Below, one piece after another: positions 1 to 7,000 of a stretch of 64,000 bases of DNA. Position 1 is the stretch's first letter; every line of letters starts with the position of its first letter. The notes beneath the pieces are model-generated. The model searched no databases. It saw only the letters and a program-made list of their open reading frames with translations, and had not been told where the DNA came from. Position numbers and translations under genes: made by a program. This DNA comes from an uncultured Eubacteriales bacterium (GTDB lineage Bacteria; Bacillota; Clostridia; Oscillospirales; Acutalibacteraceae), in assembly GCA_934446475.1 (NCBI GenBank), contig CAKSEH010000003.1, positions 62,001 to 126,000 of the forward strand. The letters are read 5' to 3'.

Positions 1-72
1 GGTAAGGCGGACATAATAGATTTTGCAATGATTAGAAGTCATTTGCTTGAAATAAATATAATAAAATGGTAA
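1..72 (+). CDS. C-terminal end of a dockerin-like protein (5' partial)
   Basis: The frame is open from base 1 and ends at TAA 70-72, giving 23 residues. GKADIIDFAMIRSHLL follows the type I dockerin repeat pattern (G-K-x-D/N-x-x-D-x-x-x-I-R/K-x-x-L-L), in which the Asp and Asn residues before it bind calcium. Only the last half-repeat is visible, so the catalytic or binding part of the protein is unknown. The next gene, 13 bases downstream, encodes a cohesin-like domain, which fits a dockerin partner. With so little sequence the assignment rests on pattern alone; an unrelated C-terminus is possible. Confidence 0.5.
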   Translation, partial: GKADIIDFAMIRSHLLEINIIKW

Positions 73-85
73 AGGTAATTTAAGG

Positions 86-1708
86 ATGTTTAAAAGATTA
101 AATTCGGTTTTACTTTCAATTTTTTCGGTAGTTATTATGCTCGGCTCTTTTTCGGTGCCGGCTGCTGCCGCAGCAAAAGCAAGTCTTTCACTTAACCCAA
201 AAAAGAACAGCTATTCCGTGGGAGAAACATTCAGCATAACCGTCGGATGTTCGGCAACAGGAGATACTTTTTTCGGTATAAAAGCCTCTTTGACTTTCGA
301 TGAGAGTGTAGTTAAATGTACAAATGCCGCCGGCGGTACTTCTTTTGCGGGTAAGATTAATTTTGTTGATCCATTAAGCGGAGAAACGAGCATAAATCAT
401 ACAAAAACCTTAACATTCCAAACTTTAAAAGAAGGAAACTGTTATTTTAATTACAGTGCAATACCGGCTTCAACTAAGGAGGAATATCCGTCTTCTGCGG
501 GGTGGACGATAAAAGTTGCTAATCCTGCTCCTGACCCCACTCCCACTCCCACTCCTGTTACCCCGTCTTCAAACGCAAATCTTGCCTCACTTAAAGTAAG
601 CGGAGCAACCCTTTCACCGAGATTTGCTTCTAACAAAACAGACTATTCCGCCAGCGTTCCTTATACCACAAGCAAGGTTACCATAACCGCAGGCGTTGCC
701 GATGCGGGAGCAACGGTTGCCGGCGCAGGCACTATTGATCTTAAGGTCGGCGAAAACAAAAGGACTCTTACCGTAACGGCAGCGAGCGGCGCAAAGAAAA
801 GCTATAATATAACCATAACAAGGCTTGCGGAGGATGCAGCGGCACCCGTAACACCTCCCTCAGAACCTAAAGATGATCCGCTTTCAGTAAGCGCAGAGGG
901 AACAACTAAAAAAATAATGCAGGATATAACTTCAATGACCGTGCCTGCAGGGTTTAGCCAAACTACTGTTAAATTTGATGATATAGATGTGGGTGCGCTT
1001 ACCGAAGCAGGCGGAAAATACACACTTTTTTATATTTCAAATGACGACGGTACCGATCCCGATCTGTATTATAAAAACTCAAACGGAGAATATATCCGCC
1101 TTTGCTATTTAACAGTTAATAATAAATTTTATATAATTGAAGAACCCGGAAACGGATATCCGCCGAGCGGTTGGCGTTCGGGTGCGCTGAAACTGCCGAA
1201 CGGGTCGGCTTTTGCCTTTGTTTCCGAGGATGAGAGACTTTCGGATTTTTATGTCATTTATTGCTATACCGACGGCGGCTCTCAGTTTTACAGATACGAT
1301 TCACTTCAGGGTTCAATTCAGCGTTCTCCGGATTTTGCACTTACGTCCGAAGTTGATAAAAAATTAACCGCAGACAGCGGAAACCTGTTCACAAAACTTA
1401 AAAATAAGTTTAAAAATATGTCTCCGATAGGAGCCGCCGTAATCGCTTTGGCAGTATTATTAACTGCGGGAATAACCGTTCTGGCAATATTTGTTGTAAA
1501 GAGAACTGTCGAAAATAATAAGCGAGCAGATCAGCACAGCGGCATAGCTCCGAACAACGCTTTTTCCGCACAGCTGAATGGATACTCATCCGGGGACGAT
1601 CATATACATACCCAAATGGATATTGATATGGATCTTCTTGACCCCGAGATAAATGAGGTTTCGGATGATAAAGAAGAAGCGCTTTTTGAAAACGGAGACG
1701 ATAATTAA
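86..1708 (+). CDS. Membrane-anchored surface protein with cohesin-like and cadherin-like domains
   Basis: This 540-aa protein has a Sec signal peptide (about residues 1-29, ending in an Ala-rich VPAAAAA stretch). A cohesin-like beta domain follows (about 30-148; YSVGETFSITVGC and GIKASLTFDESVV resemble cohesin strands). After a Pro/Thr linker comes a cadherin-like beta-sandwich (about 162-246; ending KKSYNITITR). A beta-rich region of unknown type covers 270-440. One transmembrane helix (about 445-473) leaves a short acidic tail inside. The protein is therefore anchored by a helix rather than by LPXTG. The gene starts 13 bases after a dockerin-like gene, so an extracellular cohesin-dockerin pair is an attractive inference. 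A generic adhesin or carbohydrate-binding protein is the alternative. The ATG is preceded by AAAGG. Confidence 0.7.
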   Translation: MFKRLNSVLLSIFSVVIMLGSFSVPAAAAAKASLSLNPKKNSYSVGETFSITVGCSATGDTFFGIKASLTFDESVVKCTNAAGGTSFAGKINFVDPLSGETSINHTKTLTFQTLKEGNCYFNYSAIPASTKEEYPSSAGWTIKVANPAPDPTPTPTPVTPSSNANLASLKVSGATLSPRFASNKTDYSASVPYTTSKVTITAGVADAGATVAGAGTIDLKVGENKRTLTVTAASGAKKSYNITITRLAEDAAAPVTPPSEPKDDPLSVSAEGTTKKIMQDITSMTVPAGFSQTTVKFDDIDVGALTEAGGKYTLFYISNDDGTDPDLYYKNSNGEYIRLCYLTVNNKFYIIEEPGNGYPPSGWRSGALKLPNGSAFAFVSEDERLSDFYVIYCYTDGGSQFYRYDSLQGSIQRSPDFALTSEVDKKLTADSGNLFTKLKNKFKNMSPIGAAVIALAVLLTAGITVLAIFVVKRTVENNKRADQHSGIAPNNAFSAQLNGYSSGDDHIHTQMDIDMDLLDPEINEVSDDKEEALFENGDDN

Positions 1709-1765
1709 AAGTAGGGTGTATTACAGAGTCGCTTTTCAGAGCGTGTTATATCGCCTATTTTGTTA

Positions 1766-1793
1766 TTGACTTTTATAAAATTTATGATATAAT
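1766..1793 (+). promoter_or_regulatory. Promoter-like element upstream of tRNA-Leu
   Basis: TTGACT (1766-1771) and TATAAT (1788-1793) are separated by 16 bases, a good vegetative promoter. It lies about 150 bases upstream of tRNA-Leu, and a strong hairpin with a T-run follows at 1810-1841. Transcription toward the tRNA would have to cross that terminator. Confidence 0.5.
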
Positions 1794-1809
1794 ATTTTTC
1801 AGCGGTTTT

Positions 1810-1841
1810 AAATTGAATCCCGAAAACGGGATTCAATTTTT
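1810..1841 (+). terminator. Rho-independent terminator after the cohesin-like gene
   Basis: Two perfectly complementary 13-base arms (1810-1822 and 1827-1839) enclose an AAAA loop and run into T residues. It lies about 100 bases downstream of the surface-protein stop. Confidence 0.75.
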
Positions 1842-1942
1842 ACCGTCTGCAGAATCAGCTGAAAAGTAAGATTTATCTGAAAAGTAAGCTCTGCCTCGGA
1901 AAGTCCTCACCGTGTAAAAATCAGAGGATAAAAACTTAATAT

Positions 1943-2029
1943 GCGGGTATGGCGGAATAGGCAGACGCGTTAGATTCAGGTTCTAATGATCGCAAGGTCG
2001 TGGAGGTTCAAGTCCTCTTACCCGCACCA
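1943..2029 (+). tRNA. tRNA-Leu (anticodon CAG)
   Basis: The acceptor arm GCGGGTA pairs with TACCCGC, and the anticodon stem TTAGA/TCTAA holds loop TTCAGGT with anticodon CAG. There is a long variable arm, as expected for tRNA-Leu. The T-loop is TTCAAGT, the discriminator is A, and CCA is encoded (2027-2029). An intrinsic terminator follows directly. Mobile-element relics start about 250 bases downstream, so its 3' end may have served as an integration site. Confidence 0.95.
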
Positions 2030-2066
2030 AAAACGGCAAGCATCTTACGTTGCTTGCCGTTTTTTA
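2029..2066 (+). terminator. Terminator of tRNA-Leu
   Basis: The stem AAAACGGCAAGC/GCTTGCCGTTTT has a 10-base loop (2042-2051) and a run of six T residues. Its core is nearly identical, in inverted orientation, to the terminator after tRNA-Glu at 26341-26380. Confidence 0.9.
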
Positions 2067-2281
2067 TTTTTTGCTGTAATTTTACCGCCGCTTAAAATTC
2101 ATTTTCAAATATGGTTGTTTCTTTATTCACTTCTTGATATTTGAATTTATTTATATCAACTCATTTAAAACATTATAACATTTCAAAAAGATGTCGGTGA
2201 ATGTCGGTCTTATTTTATGTATAATACTCTTGAAAAGCTAAAAGGAAAGGAGTATTATAAAAAATAAGCTTTTTAAATGAA

Positions 2282-2821
2282 TTGTTTTCTGCCGGAGTGT
2301 GGGGAGAGAAAACACCTACGGCACCGCAATGGAAAAAATGGATACATCGCAATTTAAGCGAAAATCATTGTCCGGAATGTCTAAAATTGCATGAATGTTG
2401 GTTTTTAAAGGAGAAAGCTCCCAGATGTCCGCATCATCCATTTTGTCATTGTCTATTAGAAGATATTCCGTATAACGATGTTTTAACAAAAAGTTCGTGC
2501 AAATGCCCGTATGAAAAGTTTGATCCATATTTATTCGATCCTGAAAACTTTTATAAATATGGTAAAAGCGCAATGTTGGAAAGTTGGGGATATTCTGTAC
2601 GCAATTCATCTTATTTGAAAGAAGAAATTGAAAAACAAGGTTTGGAAAAGTATAAAAACGGAAATTACACAATAGGTTTATTAAATGAATATGGACAAAG
2701 AATAAGCATTAGGGTTGAGTTGCCGCGAAAAAACGGTGATGGTACCGTCTCCTTCATTACAGGTTGGATGGTAAATCCCAACGGACTAATACAATTAAAT
2801 ACACCGTTTGGAGGGAAATAA
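2282..2821 (+). CDS. Phage head-morphogenesis-like protein with C-terminal toxin-like domain
   Basis: The 179-aa product has a Cys/His cluster (CPECLKLHEC, then CPHHPFCHCLLEDI, about residues 31-60) like the zinc-binding C-terminus of phage minor head proteins. The second half (about 90-179; SWGYSVRNSSYLKEEIEKQ, then YTIGLLNEYGQRISIRVELP and VSFITGWMV) resembles DUF6883-type domains, proposed BECR-fold RNase toxins. A small gene starts two bases after the stop, the usual position for an immunity gene. The start is doubtful. TTG 2282 lies 30 bases from the good AGGAG at 2248-2252, and the frame stays open back to 2261 without an ATG. The 5' end may thus be damaged, or an ATA codon (2264) may be used. 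Function is inferred from similarity and position only. Confidence 0.55.
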   Translation: MFSAGVWGEKTPTAPQWKKWIHRNLSENHCPECLKLHECWFLKEKAPRCPHHPFCHCLLEDIPYNDVLTKSSCKCPYEKFDPYLFDPENFYKYGKSAMLESWGYSVRNSSYLKEEIEKQGLEKYKNGNYTIGLLNEYGQRISIRVELPRKNGDGTVSFITGWMVNPNGLIQLNTPFGGK

Positions 2822-2822
2822 T

Positions 2823-3071
2823 ATGAAATATCTTGATTGTGTCGAAGTTATTGTTGAAAAAGAAAAATATGCAAAATATGGAGTACACAAAGGAATGTAT
2901 GGTGTTATTTGGTTAGAAGAATCAATTGACGGAACCTGGGATGTTTTTTTTGATTTATTAGGTGAGCATGCTCCAATTGGTGATATCGCCATTAAGGAGG
3001 AAGATTTGAAACCTATTCCTAAAATTGATGTGAGACTTAACGAACAAATAAAAGCTAAATTCGGTGATTAA
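2823..3071 (+). CDS. Small putative immunity protein paired with the toxin-like gene
   Basis: This acidic 82-aa protein begins MKYLDCVEVIVEKEKY and ends VRLNEQIKAKF. The ATG at 2823 has a strong GGAGGG eight bases upstream, inside the end of the preceding gene, so the two are translationally coupled; an in-frame start at 2808 has no ribosome site of its own. The compact beta-rich pattern (KGMYGVIW, TWDVFFDLLG, IKEEDLKPIP) fits small SH3-like or DUF4926-like immunity proteins. A relic of the same C-terminus (RVNEKIKAQF) occurs at 29177-29227. The immunity role is inferred from pairing. Confidence 0.5.
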   Translation: MKYLDCVEVIVEKEKYAKYGVHKGMYGVIWLEESIDGTWDVFFDLLGEHAPIGDIAIKEEDLKPIPKIDVRLNEQIKAKFGD

Positions 3072-3326
3072 AATTTTGTGTAGACAATACAATCATATAT
3101 TGTAATATAGGTATGCGTTCAAATCCTTACACAAAAAGTTTTCAAATCTTTTTTGTAGTCTCTTGACACCGCTCAAGGCCTTTGTTTATGCGGCTTTGAG
3201 CGTTTTTATTTGCCTGAAATTTCAACTGAGATTACTTGGCACAAGCCAAAAAAGGGGCGCATAACATAAAGCTGCACGCCTGCCGACTCTGTTGTATTTA
3301 CAGCACAGAAGAATGTTGATATATGA

Positions 3327-3354
3327 TATGGCGGAGGGTTAACCCTCCGCCATA
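3327..3354. repeat. 28-bp perfect palindrome at the recombinase stop codon
   Basis: Arms TATGGCGGAGGGTT and their exact reverse complement meet at GTTAAC. The TAA stop of the degraded recombinase frame lies in the centre (3339-3341, minus strand). No T-run follows on either strand, so it is a poor intrinsic terminator. It may be an element end or a protein-binding site. Confidence 0.6.
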
Positions 3355-4292
3355 CTTTCCCAATTCGGGAAATACCATATTTCGGCGTGCCTGTCGGTTA
3401 TATCTCCGCTTTCATCATAATAATCGATATGCGTGCGGAATTCTCCGTTAAGCGTTATTTGAATATCAAGCTTTCCGTTATTTTCGTATATAACAATCTC
3501 ATCCACCAACATCCTGAGATGCGTATCGCTTATCGCACCGTCGGCTATAATACCGTCAAGCAGTTATACGCTTTTCTTCATTTGTTTTTTGCGTTCCTTT
3601 ACGGTATTTTCAATATCCTTCATTTCCCGAATTCTGTTTTCGATTGTTTTAATATCCGTTTCGCAGGAAACAAGAATTCGGGTATAAACTTCGGCGTGTT
3701 CTCTGTCCCGTATTCTTTCAAGCAGTATTTGCTATTGATCGGTTTTCCGCTGCGCAAGCTTTTCTTTAAGCACTGTTATCTGCTTTTCGGCGGACTGTCG
3801 GTCGGCAAGTCATTTTTTCAGTTCTCTGTCAACCCTTTTGAAGTTTTCGTGAGCCATTATTTTAAGTTCCTCAAGCTCTTTGAGTATCAGAACGTCAAGA
3901 ACTTTCTCGCCGATTTTATGCGGCGAACAGTTTTCCTTTCCGTAACGGTGGTAGCCGTTGCAAACATATTTCATTCTCGGCGGATTATTTCGCCAATATC
4001 TTGTTTTACAGCTGAATGATGAACCGCAATCGCCGCATTTTATAAGTCCTGTGTATCGGTGATGCGTATTTCCGCTTGAAGCCCTTACATTTCTTTTCGG
4101 CTTTTGCTCAAGTAAAAACTGTGCCTGCTCCCATATCTCTTTCGGTATGATTGCAGGCACGGCGTTTTCATATTTAAAATGTTCTTCGGGCGGCAGTTCC
4201 TTTCGTATATGATTTATTTTGCTTGTATAGGACTTCTCATTTTTATAAATCTTCGCTTTTAAGTGTGTTAAAAGCCGTGTGCTGCCGCACAT
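3339..4292 (-). pseudogene. Large serine recombinase (TnpX/TndX type), truncated with three in-frame stops
   Basis: On the minus strand one frame encodes the C-terminal half of a large serine recombinase. It starts in the recombinase domain (PPEEHFKYENAVPAIIPKEI), continues with a zinc ribbon (CGDCGSSF, then YVCNGYHRYGKENC) and a coiled coil, and ends in the typical tail (DEIVIYENNGKLDIQI, then AEIWYFPNW). The frame is broken by TGA (3810-3812), TAG (3732-3734) and TAA (3564-3566), yet it remains in register to the TAA at 3339-3341. Stepwise nonsense mutation is therefore indicated rather than frameshift. The N-terminal catalytic domain with the nucleophilic Ser is missing; sequence homology ends at about 4276. 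It is a dead remnant of a transposon or ICE of the Tn4451 class. Confidence 0.85.
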
Positions 4293-4322
4293 AGGGCTTG
4301 GTGAAATTATTGTGCGGCAGCA
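4280..4322. repeat. Inverted repeat at the recombinase breakpoint
   Basis: Twelve-base arms TGCTGCCGCACA (4280-4291) and TGTGCGGCAGCA (4311-4322) flank 19 bases exactly where similarity to the recombinase ends. It could be the scar or terminal repeat of a small element that cut off the N-terminus. No T-run supports a terminator. Confidence 0.5.
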
Positions 4323-4404
4323 TACTGCAAAGCCTCAGCGCTGAAAAAAAGATATTCATTTAATTTAAAAATAACACAAATAATTCATATTAAAGTGTTC
4401 GATA

Positions 4405-4457
4405 TGCACAATGTGCAAGTTGTGTAGTTGACAGTTTGCACTAAAATGTTTTATAAT
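4405..4457 (+). promoter_or_regulatory. Promoter and candidate operator of the pyrimidine operon
   Basis: TTGACA (4428-4433) and TATAAT (4452-4457) have an 18-base spacer. Around the -35 lie repeated half-sites: the near-palindrome TGCACAATGTGCA (4405-4417), and GTGCAA (4413-4418) opposite TTGCAC (4436-4441). Such spacing suits a dimeric regulator. The PucR protein encoded in the operon is the obvious candidate, but that link is inferred. Confidence 0.6.
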
Positions 4458-4485
4458 ACTGTCAAATCAAAAATCAAATTCGGAA

Positions 4486-4532
4486 CAGACAATGGCGCCT
4501 GATAATAAAAAGGTGCTGTTGTCTGCTTTTTT
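4486..4532 (+). terminator. Attenuator-like terminator in the leader of the pyrimidine operon
   Basis: A 14-bp stem (4486-4499 with 4512-4525, three G-U pairs) is followed by CTTTTTT. It sits between the promoter (expected start near 4464) and the first gene at 4561. Read-through must therefore be allowed under some condition, or the hairpin is weak. The leader before it is only about 22 bases, too short for a classical riboswitch. Confidence 0.5.
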
Positions 4533-4560
4533 ATATTATAAAAGAAACGGAGCGATAAAA

Positions 4561-5325
4561 ATGAACGAAAATTCAACTGAAATAATGCTTAAAAATATCG
4601 GTATGGAATATGATAACGGCGTTACGGCGCTTACTAATGTAAGCATTGATATTAAAAAGGGAGAATTTATATCGCTCTTGGGTCCGTCAGGCTGCGGCAA
4701 AACTACACTTTTAAGAATAATTGCCGATTTGCTGAAGCCCACAAGCGGCGAGGTCACCGTAGGAGGTGAAACACCCGAAGCGGCACGCCTTAAAAGGAAA
4801 TACGGTATTGTTTTTCAAAGTCCCGTGCTTTATGATTGGCGAACCGTTAAGAAAAATGTAATTTTGCCGATGGAGATATTGAAAGTTCCGAAATCTGACA
4901 GAGAGGAACGGGCAATGCAAATGCTGGAGCTTGTCGGACTTAAGGATTTTGCGGACCGCTATCCGAAGCAGTTATCAGGCGGTATGCAACAGCGAGTGGG
5001 AATAGCAAGAGCGCTTGCGATTCAGCCGGAAATACTTTTAATGGACGAGCCTTTTTCGGCGCTTGACGAATTTACCCGTGAAAAGCTGCATGAGGATCTT
5101 CTGCGAATTTGGAGAAAAACAAATAAAACAATAGTATTTGTAACGCATAATATAGCTGAATCTGTATTTCTTTCGGACAGAGTTTGCGTTTTGTCACCGC
5201 ATCCGGGAAGGCTTTCGGCGGTAATTGATATTGATTTGCCGAGACCCAGAACGGCAGAGATAAAAGACACGGCGGAGTTTACCGATTATGTTGCAAAAAT
5301 CAGAGGAAGCTTTGAGGGAGTGTGA
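4561..5325 (+). CDS. ABC importer ATPase (NitT/TauT/thiamine-precursor family)
   Basis: This 254-aa nucleotide-binding subunit energises a small-molecule importer. It has Walker A GPSGCGKTTLLR, a Q-loop (FQSPVLYDWRTV), signature LSGGMQQRVGIARAL, Walker B LLMDEPFSALDE and an H-loop (VTHNIAESV). It is close to SsuB/ThiZ/RibY-type ATPases. ATG 4561 has GGAGCG eight bases upstream. An in-frame ATG at 4492 would start inside the leader hairpin and lacks a good ribosome site. It is the first gene of the pyrimidine operon and is followed by two permeases and a binding protein. The substrate, a pyrimidine or related compound, is inferred from the catabolic genes behind it. Confidence 0.9.
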   Translation: MNENSTEIMLKNIGMEYDNGVTALTNVSIDIKKGEFISLLGPSGCGKTTLLRIIADLLKPTSGEVTVGGETPEAARLKRKYGIVFQSPVLYDWRTVKKNVILPMEILKVPKSDREERAMQMLELVGLKDFADRYPKQLSGGMQQRVGIARALAIQPEILLMDEPFSALDEFTREKLHEDLLRIWRKTNKTIVFVTHNIAESVFLSDRVCVLSPHPGRLSAVIDIDLPRPRTAEIKDTAEFTDYVAKIRGSFEGV

Positions 5326-5328
5326 AAA

Positions 5329-6132
5329 ATGAAAGCCCTAAAAAAAATCTACACCGCAAAATGGTTTATGCCGATTTTGTGGACGCTTATTATTATAGCG
5401 GTTTGGGAGCTTTTTGCTACGGTTGTGGAATTTACCGAGCGTTCGCCCGAAAACTTTTTACCGCACATCGGCGGAATAATAAACTCGGTAATATCCGCAG
5501 AAAAAATTAACGGAACACAGACTGCGATAGGTATGGTGCTGCAAAATGTGGGAGCAACGCTTTCCCGTGCCGGTATAGGTTTTGCCGTAGGAACGGTGCT
5601 CGGTTTCATATTGGCACTCTTGATGAGCCTGTTTGATACGGTTGAAAGGATTGCTTTTCCGTACCTTATGCTTATTCAAATGATACCGGTTTTAGGTTTG
5701 GCGCCTATCATATTGGCTCTTACCGGCGATATTGCAAAAAGTCGGATTGTCATCGCTGCGATATTGACCTTTTATCCGGTGGCGGCAAATACACTTGCGG
5801 GATTTAAATCGGTACAAAAGGAAAAGCACGAGCTTATGTATTCATATGCGGCAGGTGTAGGGCAGTTTTATTTTAAAACTATGTTTCCCGCCTGTCTGCC
5901 CTACTTTTTTACAGGGCTTAAAATAGCGGCTCCTATGGCAATTACCGCATCTATACTTGTTGATACCTTACAGGGCGGCGTGGGACTCGGATGTCTGTTA
6001 TCTCAGTCTCTTAAAGGAGCTATGACAAGATATGTTTTTTGGCAGATCATAGTGCTGAGCGCTGTGATAGGCGTTTTGAGCTTTGTTATTATCGGCTTTA
6101 CAGAAAAGCTTATCTGCCGTCACAGACAGTGA
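5329..6132 (+). CDS. ABC importer permease 1 (BPD_transp_1, SsuC/ThiX-like)
   Basis: This 267-aa inner-membrane permease has about six helices. The EAA loop that docks the ATPase is seen near residues 175-205 (AAGVGQFYFKTMFPACLP). It starts three bases after the ATPase stop with GAGGGAG upstream, so the two are tightly coupled. Together with the next gene it would form a heterodimeric channel for the NMT1-type binding protein. Nothing in the sequence reveals the substrate directly. Confidence 0.88.
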   Translation: MKALKKIYTAKWFMPILWTLIIIAVWELFATVVEFTERSPENFLPHIGGIINSVISAEKINGTQTAIGMVLQNVGATLSRAGIGFAVGTVLGFILALLMSLFDTVERIAFPYLMLIQMIPVLGLAPIILALTGDIAKSRIVIAAILTFYPVAANTLAGFKSVQKEKHELMYSYAAGVGQFYFKTMFPACLPYFFTGLKIAAPMAITASILVDTLQGGVGLGCLLSQSLKGAMTRYVFWQIIVLSAVIGVLSFVIIGFTEKLICRHRQ

Positions 6133-6145
6133 GGAGGAAACAAGA

Positions 6146-6958
6146 ATGGTAAAAATGAAATTGCCGACCAAGCCGCCGCACAGCGGTATTAAAGCAGTAA
6201 TTTATCCCGCAGTGTTCGGCGTTTTGATTATAGCCCTGTGGCAGGCCGGAATATTACACAGACTGCTTAATACAAGCATGGTTATATTGCCGGTGCCGAC
6301 AAAGATCATTGCGATTATAAACGATAACGGTACGGCGATTTGGCAGAACACCAAAATCACGCTTTCGGTTATAATACCGGGACTTATAATCGGATCTGTT
6401 ATCGGCTACATACTTTCGGTCCTGGCTTGTTTTTCGCCTCGTTTCGGAGGTACGGGACTAACCGTTATTGCGGCGGTAAGCGCCGTTCCGATAGTTGCTT
6501 TATCGGCAGTTATGCTCCAGTGGACAAGGAGAGTAAGCACCGATGTATCGGTAAGGAGCTATGTAATGAAACTGCTTATAGTAATTGTTGTAAGTATAGC
6601 TTCTATGACGCTTAACGCATACAGAGGGCTTACGGAACTGCCGACTTTTTCGCTTGATCTTATGAAATCCTATGCGGCAAAAAAGCTTACGGTGCTTTTT
6701 AAGTTAAGGGCACCCAACAGCATACCGTTTGTGTTTACTTCGCTTAAAGTGAGCATTCCGGCAAGCGTTATGGCGGCACTGGTGAGTGAATACTTTGCCG
6801 AGAAGGTCTGCGGTGTAGGCAGAATGATAAGAGAAAACATTTTAAAGGCACAGTATTCCACCGCTTGGGCTTATATAGCCGTTGCGTGTATTATAGGTAT
6901 TGTTTTATTCGCCGTTTTATCGGCAGCAGAAAATTTGGTAATGAAAAAGCGGCGCTGA
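6146..6958 (+). CDS. ABC importer permease 2 (BPD_transp_1)
   Basis: This 270-aa second permease has a first helix at about residues 17-35 (YPAVFGVLIIALWQAG) and an EAA-type loop (SYAAKKLTVLFKLRAPNSIP). ATG 6146 follows GAGGAGG at 6130-6136; the longer frame from 6083 overlaps permease 1 and lacks a ribosome site. Pairs of different permeases are usual in riboflavin- and thiamine-precursor-type importers of this family. It lies between permease 1 (13 bases before) and the binding protein (42 bases after). Confidence 0.87.
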   Translation: MVKMKLPTKPPHSGIKAVIYPAVFGVLIIALWQAGILHRLLNTSMVILPVPTKIIAIINDNGTAIWQNTKITLSVIIPGLIIGSVIGYILSVLACFSPRFGGTGLTVIAAVSAVPIVALSAVMLQWTRRVSTDVSVRSYVMKLLIVIVVSIASMTLNAYRGLTELPTFSLDLMKSYAAKKLTVLFKLRAPNSIPFVFTSLKVSIPASVMAALVSEYFAEKVCGVGRMIRENILKAQYSTAWAYIAVACIIGIVLFAVLSAAENLVMKKRR

Positions 6959-7000
6959 GCTTTTTTATTATATAAATTACATATATTGGAGGTAATTAAA

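Noticed and set aside
535..560. Short tandem repeat CCCACTCCCACT as a microsatellite
   Set aside because: It encodes the Pro-Thr linker between domains of the surface protein and is explained by coding needs.
3387..4019. Long plus-strand open frame of 210 codons
   Set aside because: It is antisense to the degraded serine recombinase, whose minus-strand frame carries recognisable family motifs; the plus frame has no ribosome site and no recognisable domain.
4492..4560. Upstream in-frame ATG giving the importer ATPase a 23-residue N-terminal extension
   Set aside because: The ATG lies inside the leader hairpin without a good ribosome site, and family similarity begins just after ATG 4561, which has a good site.
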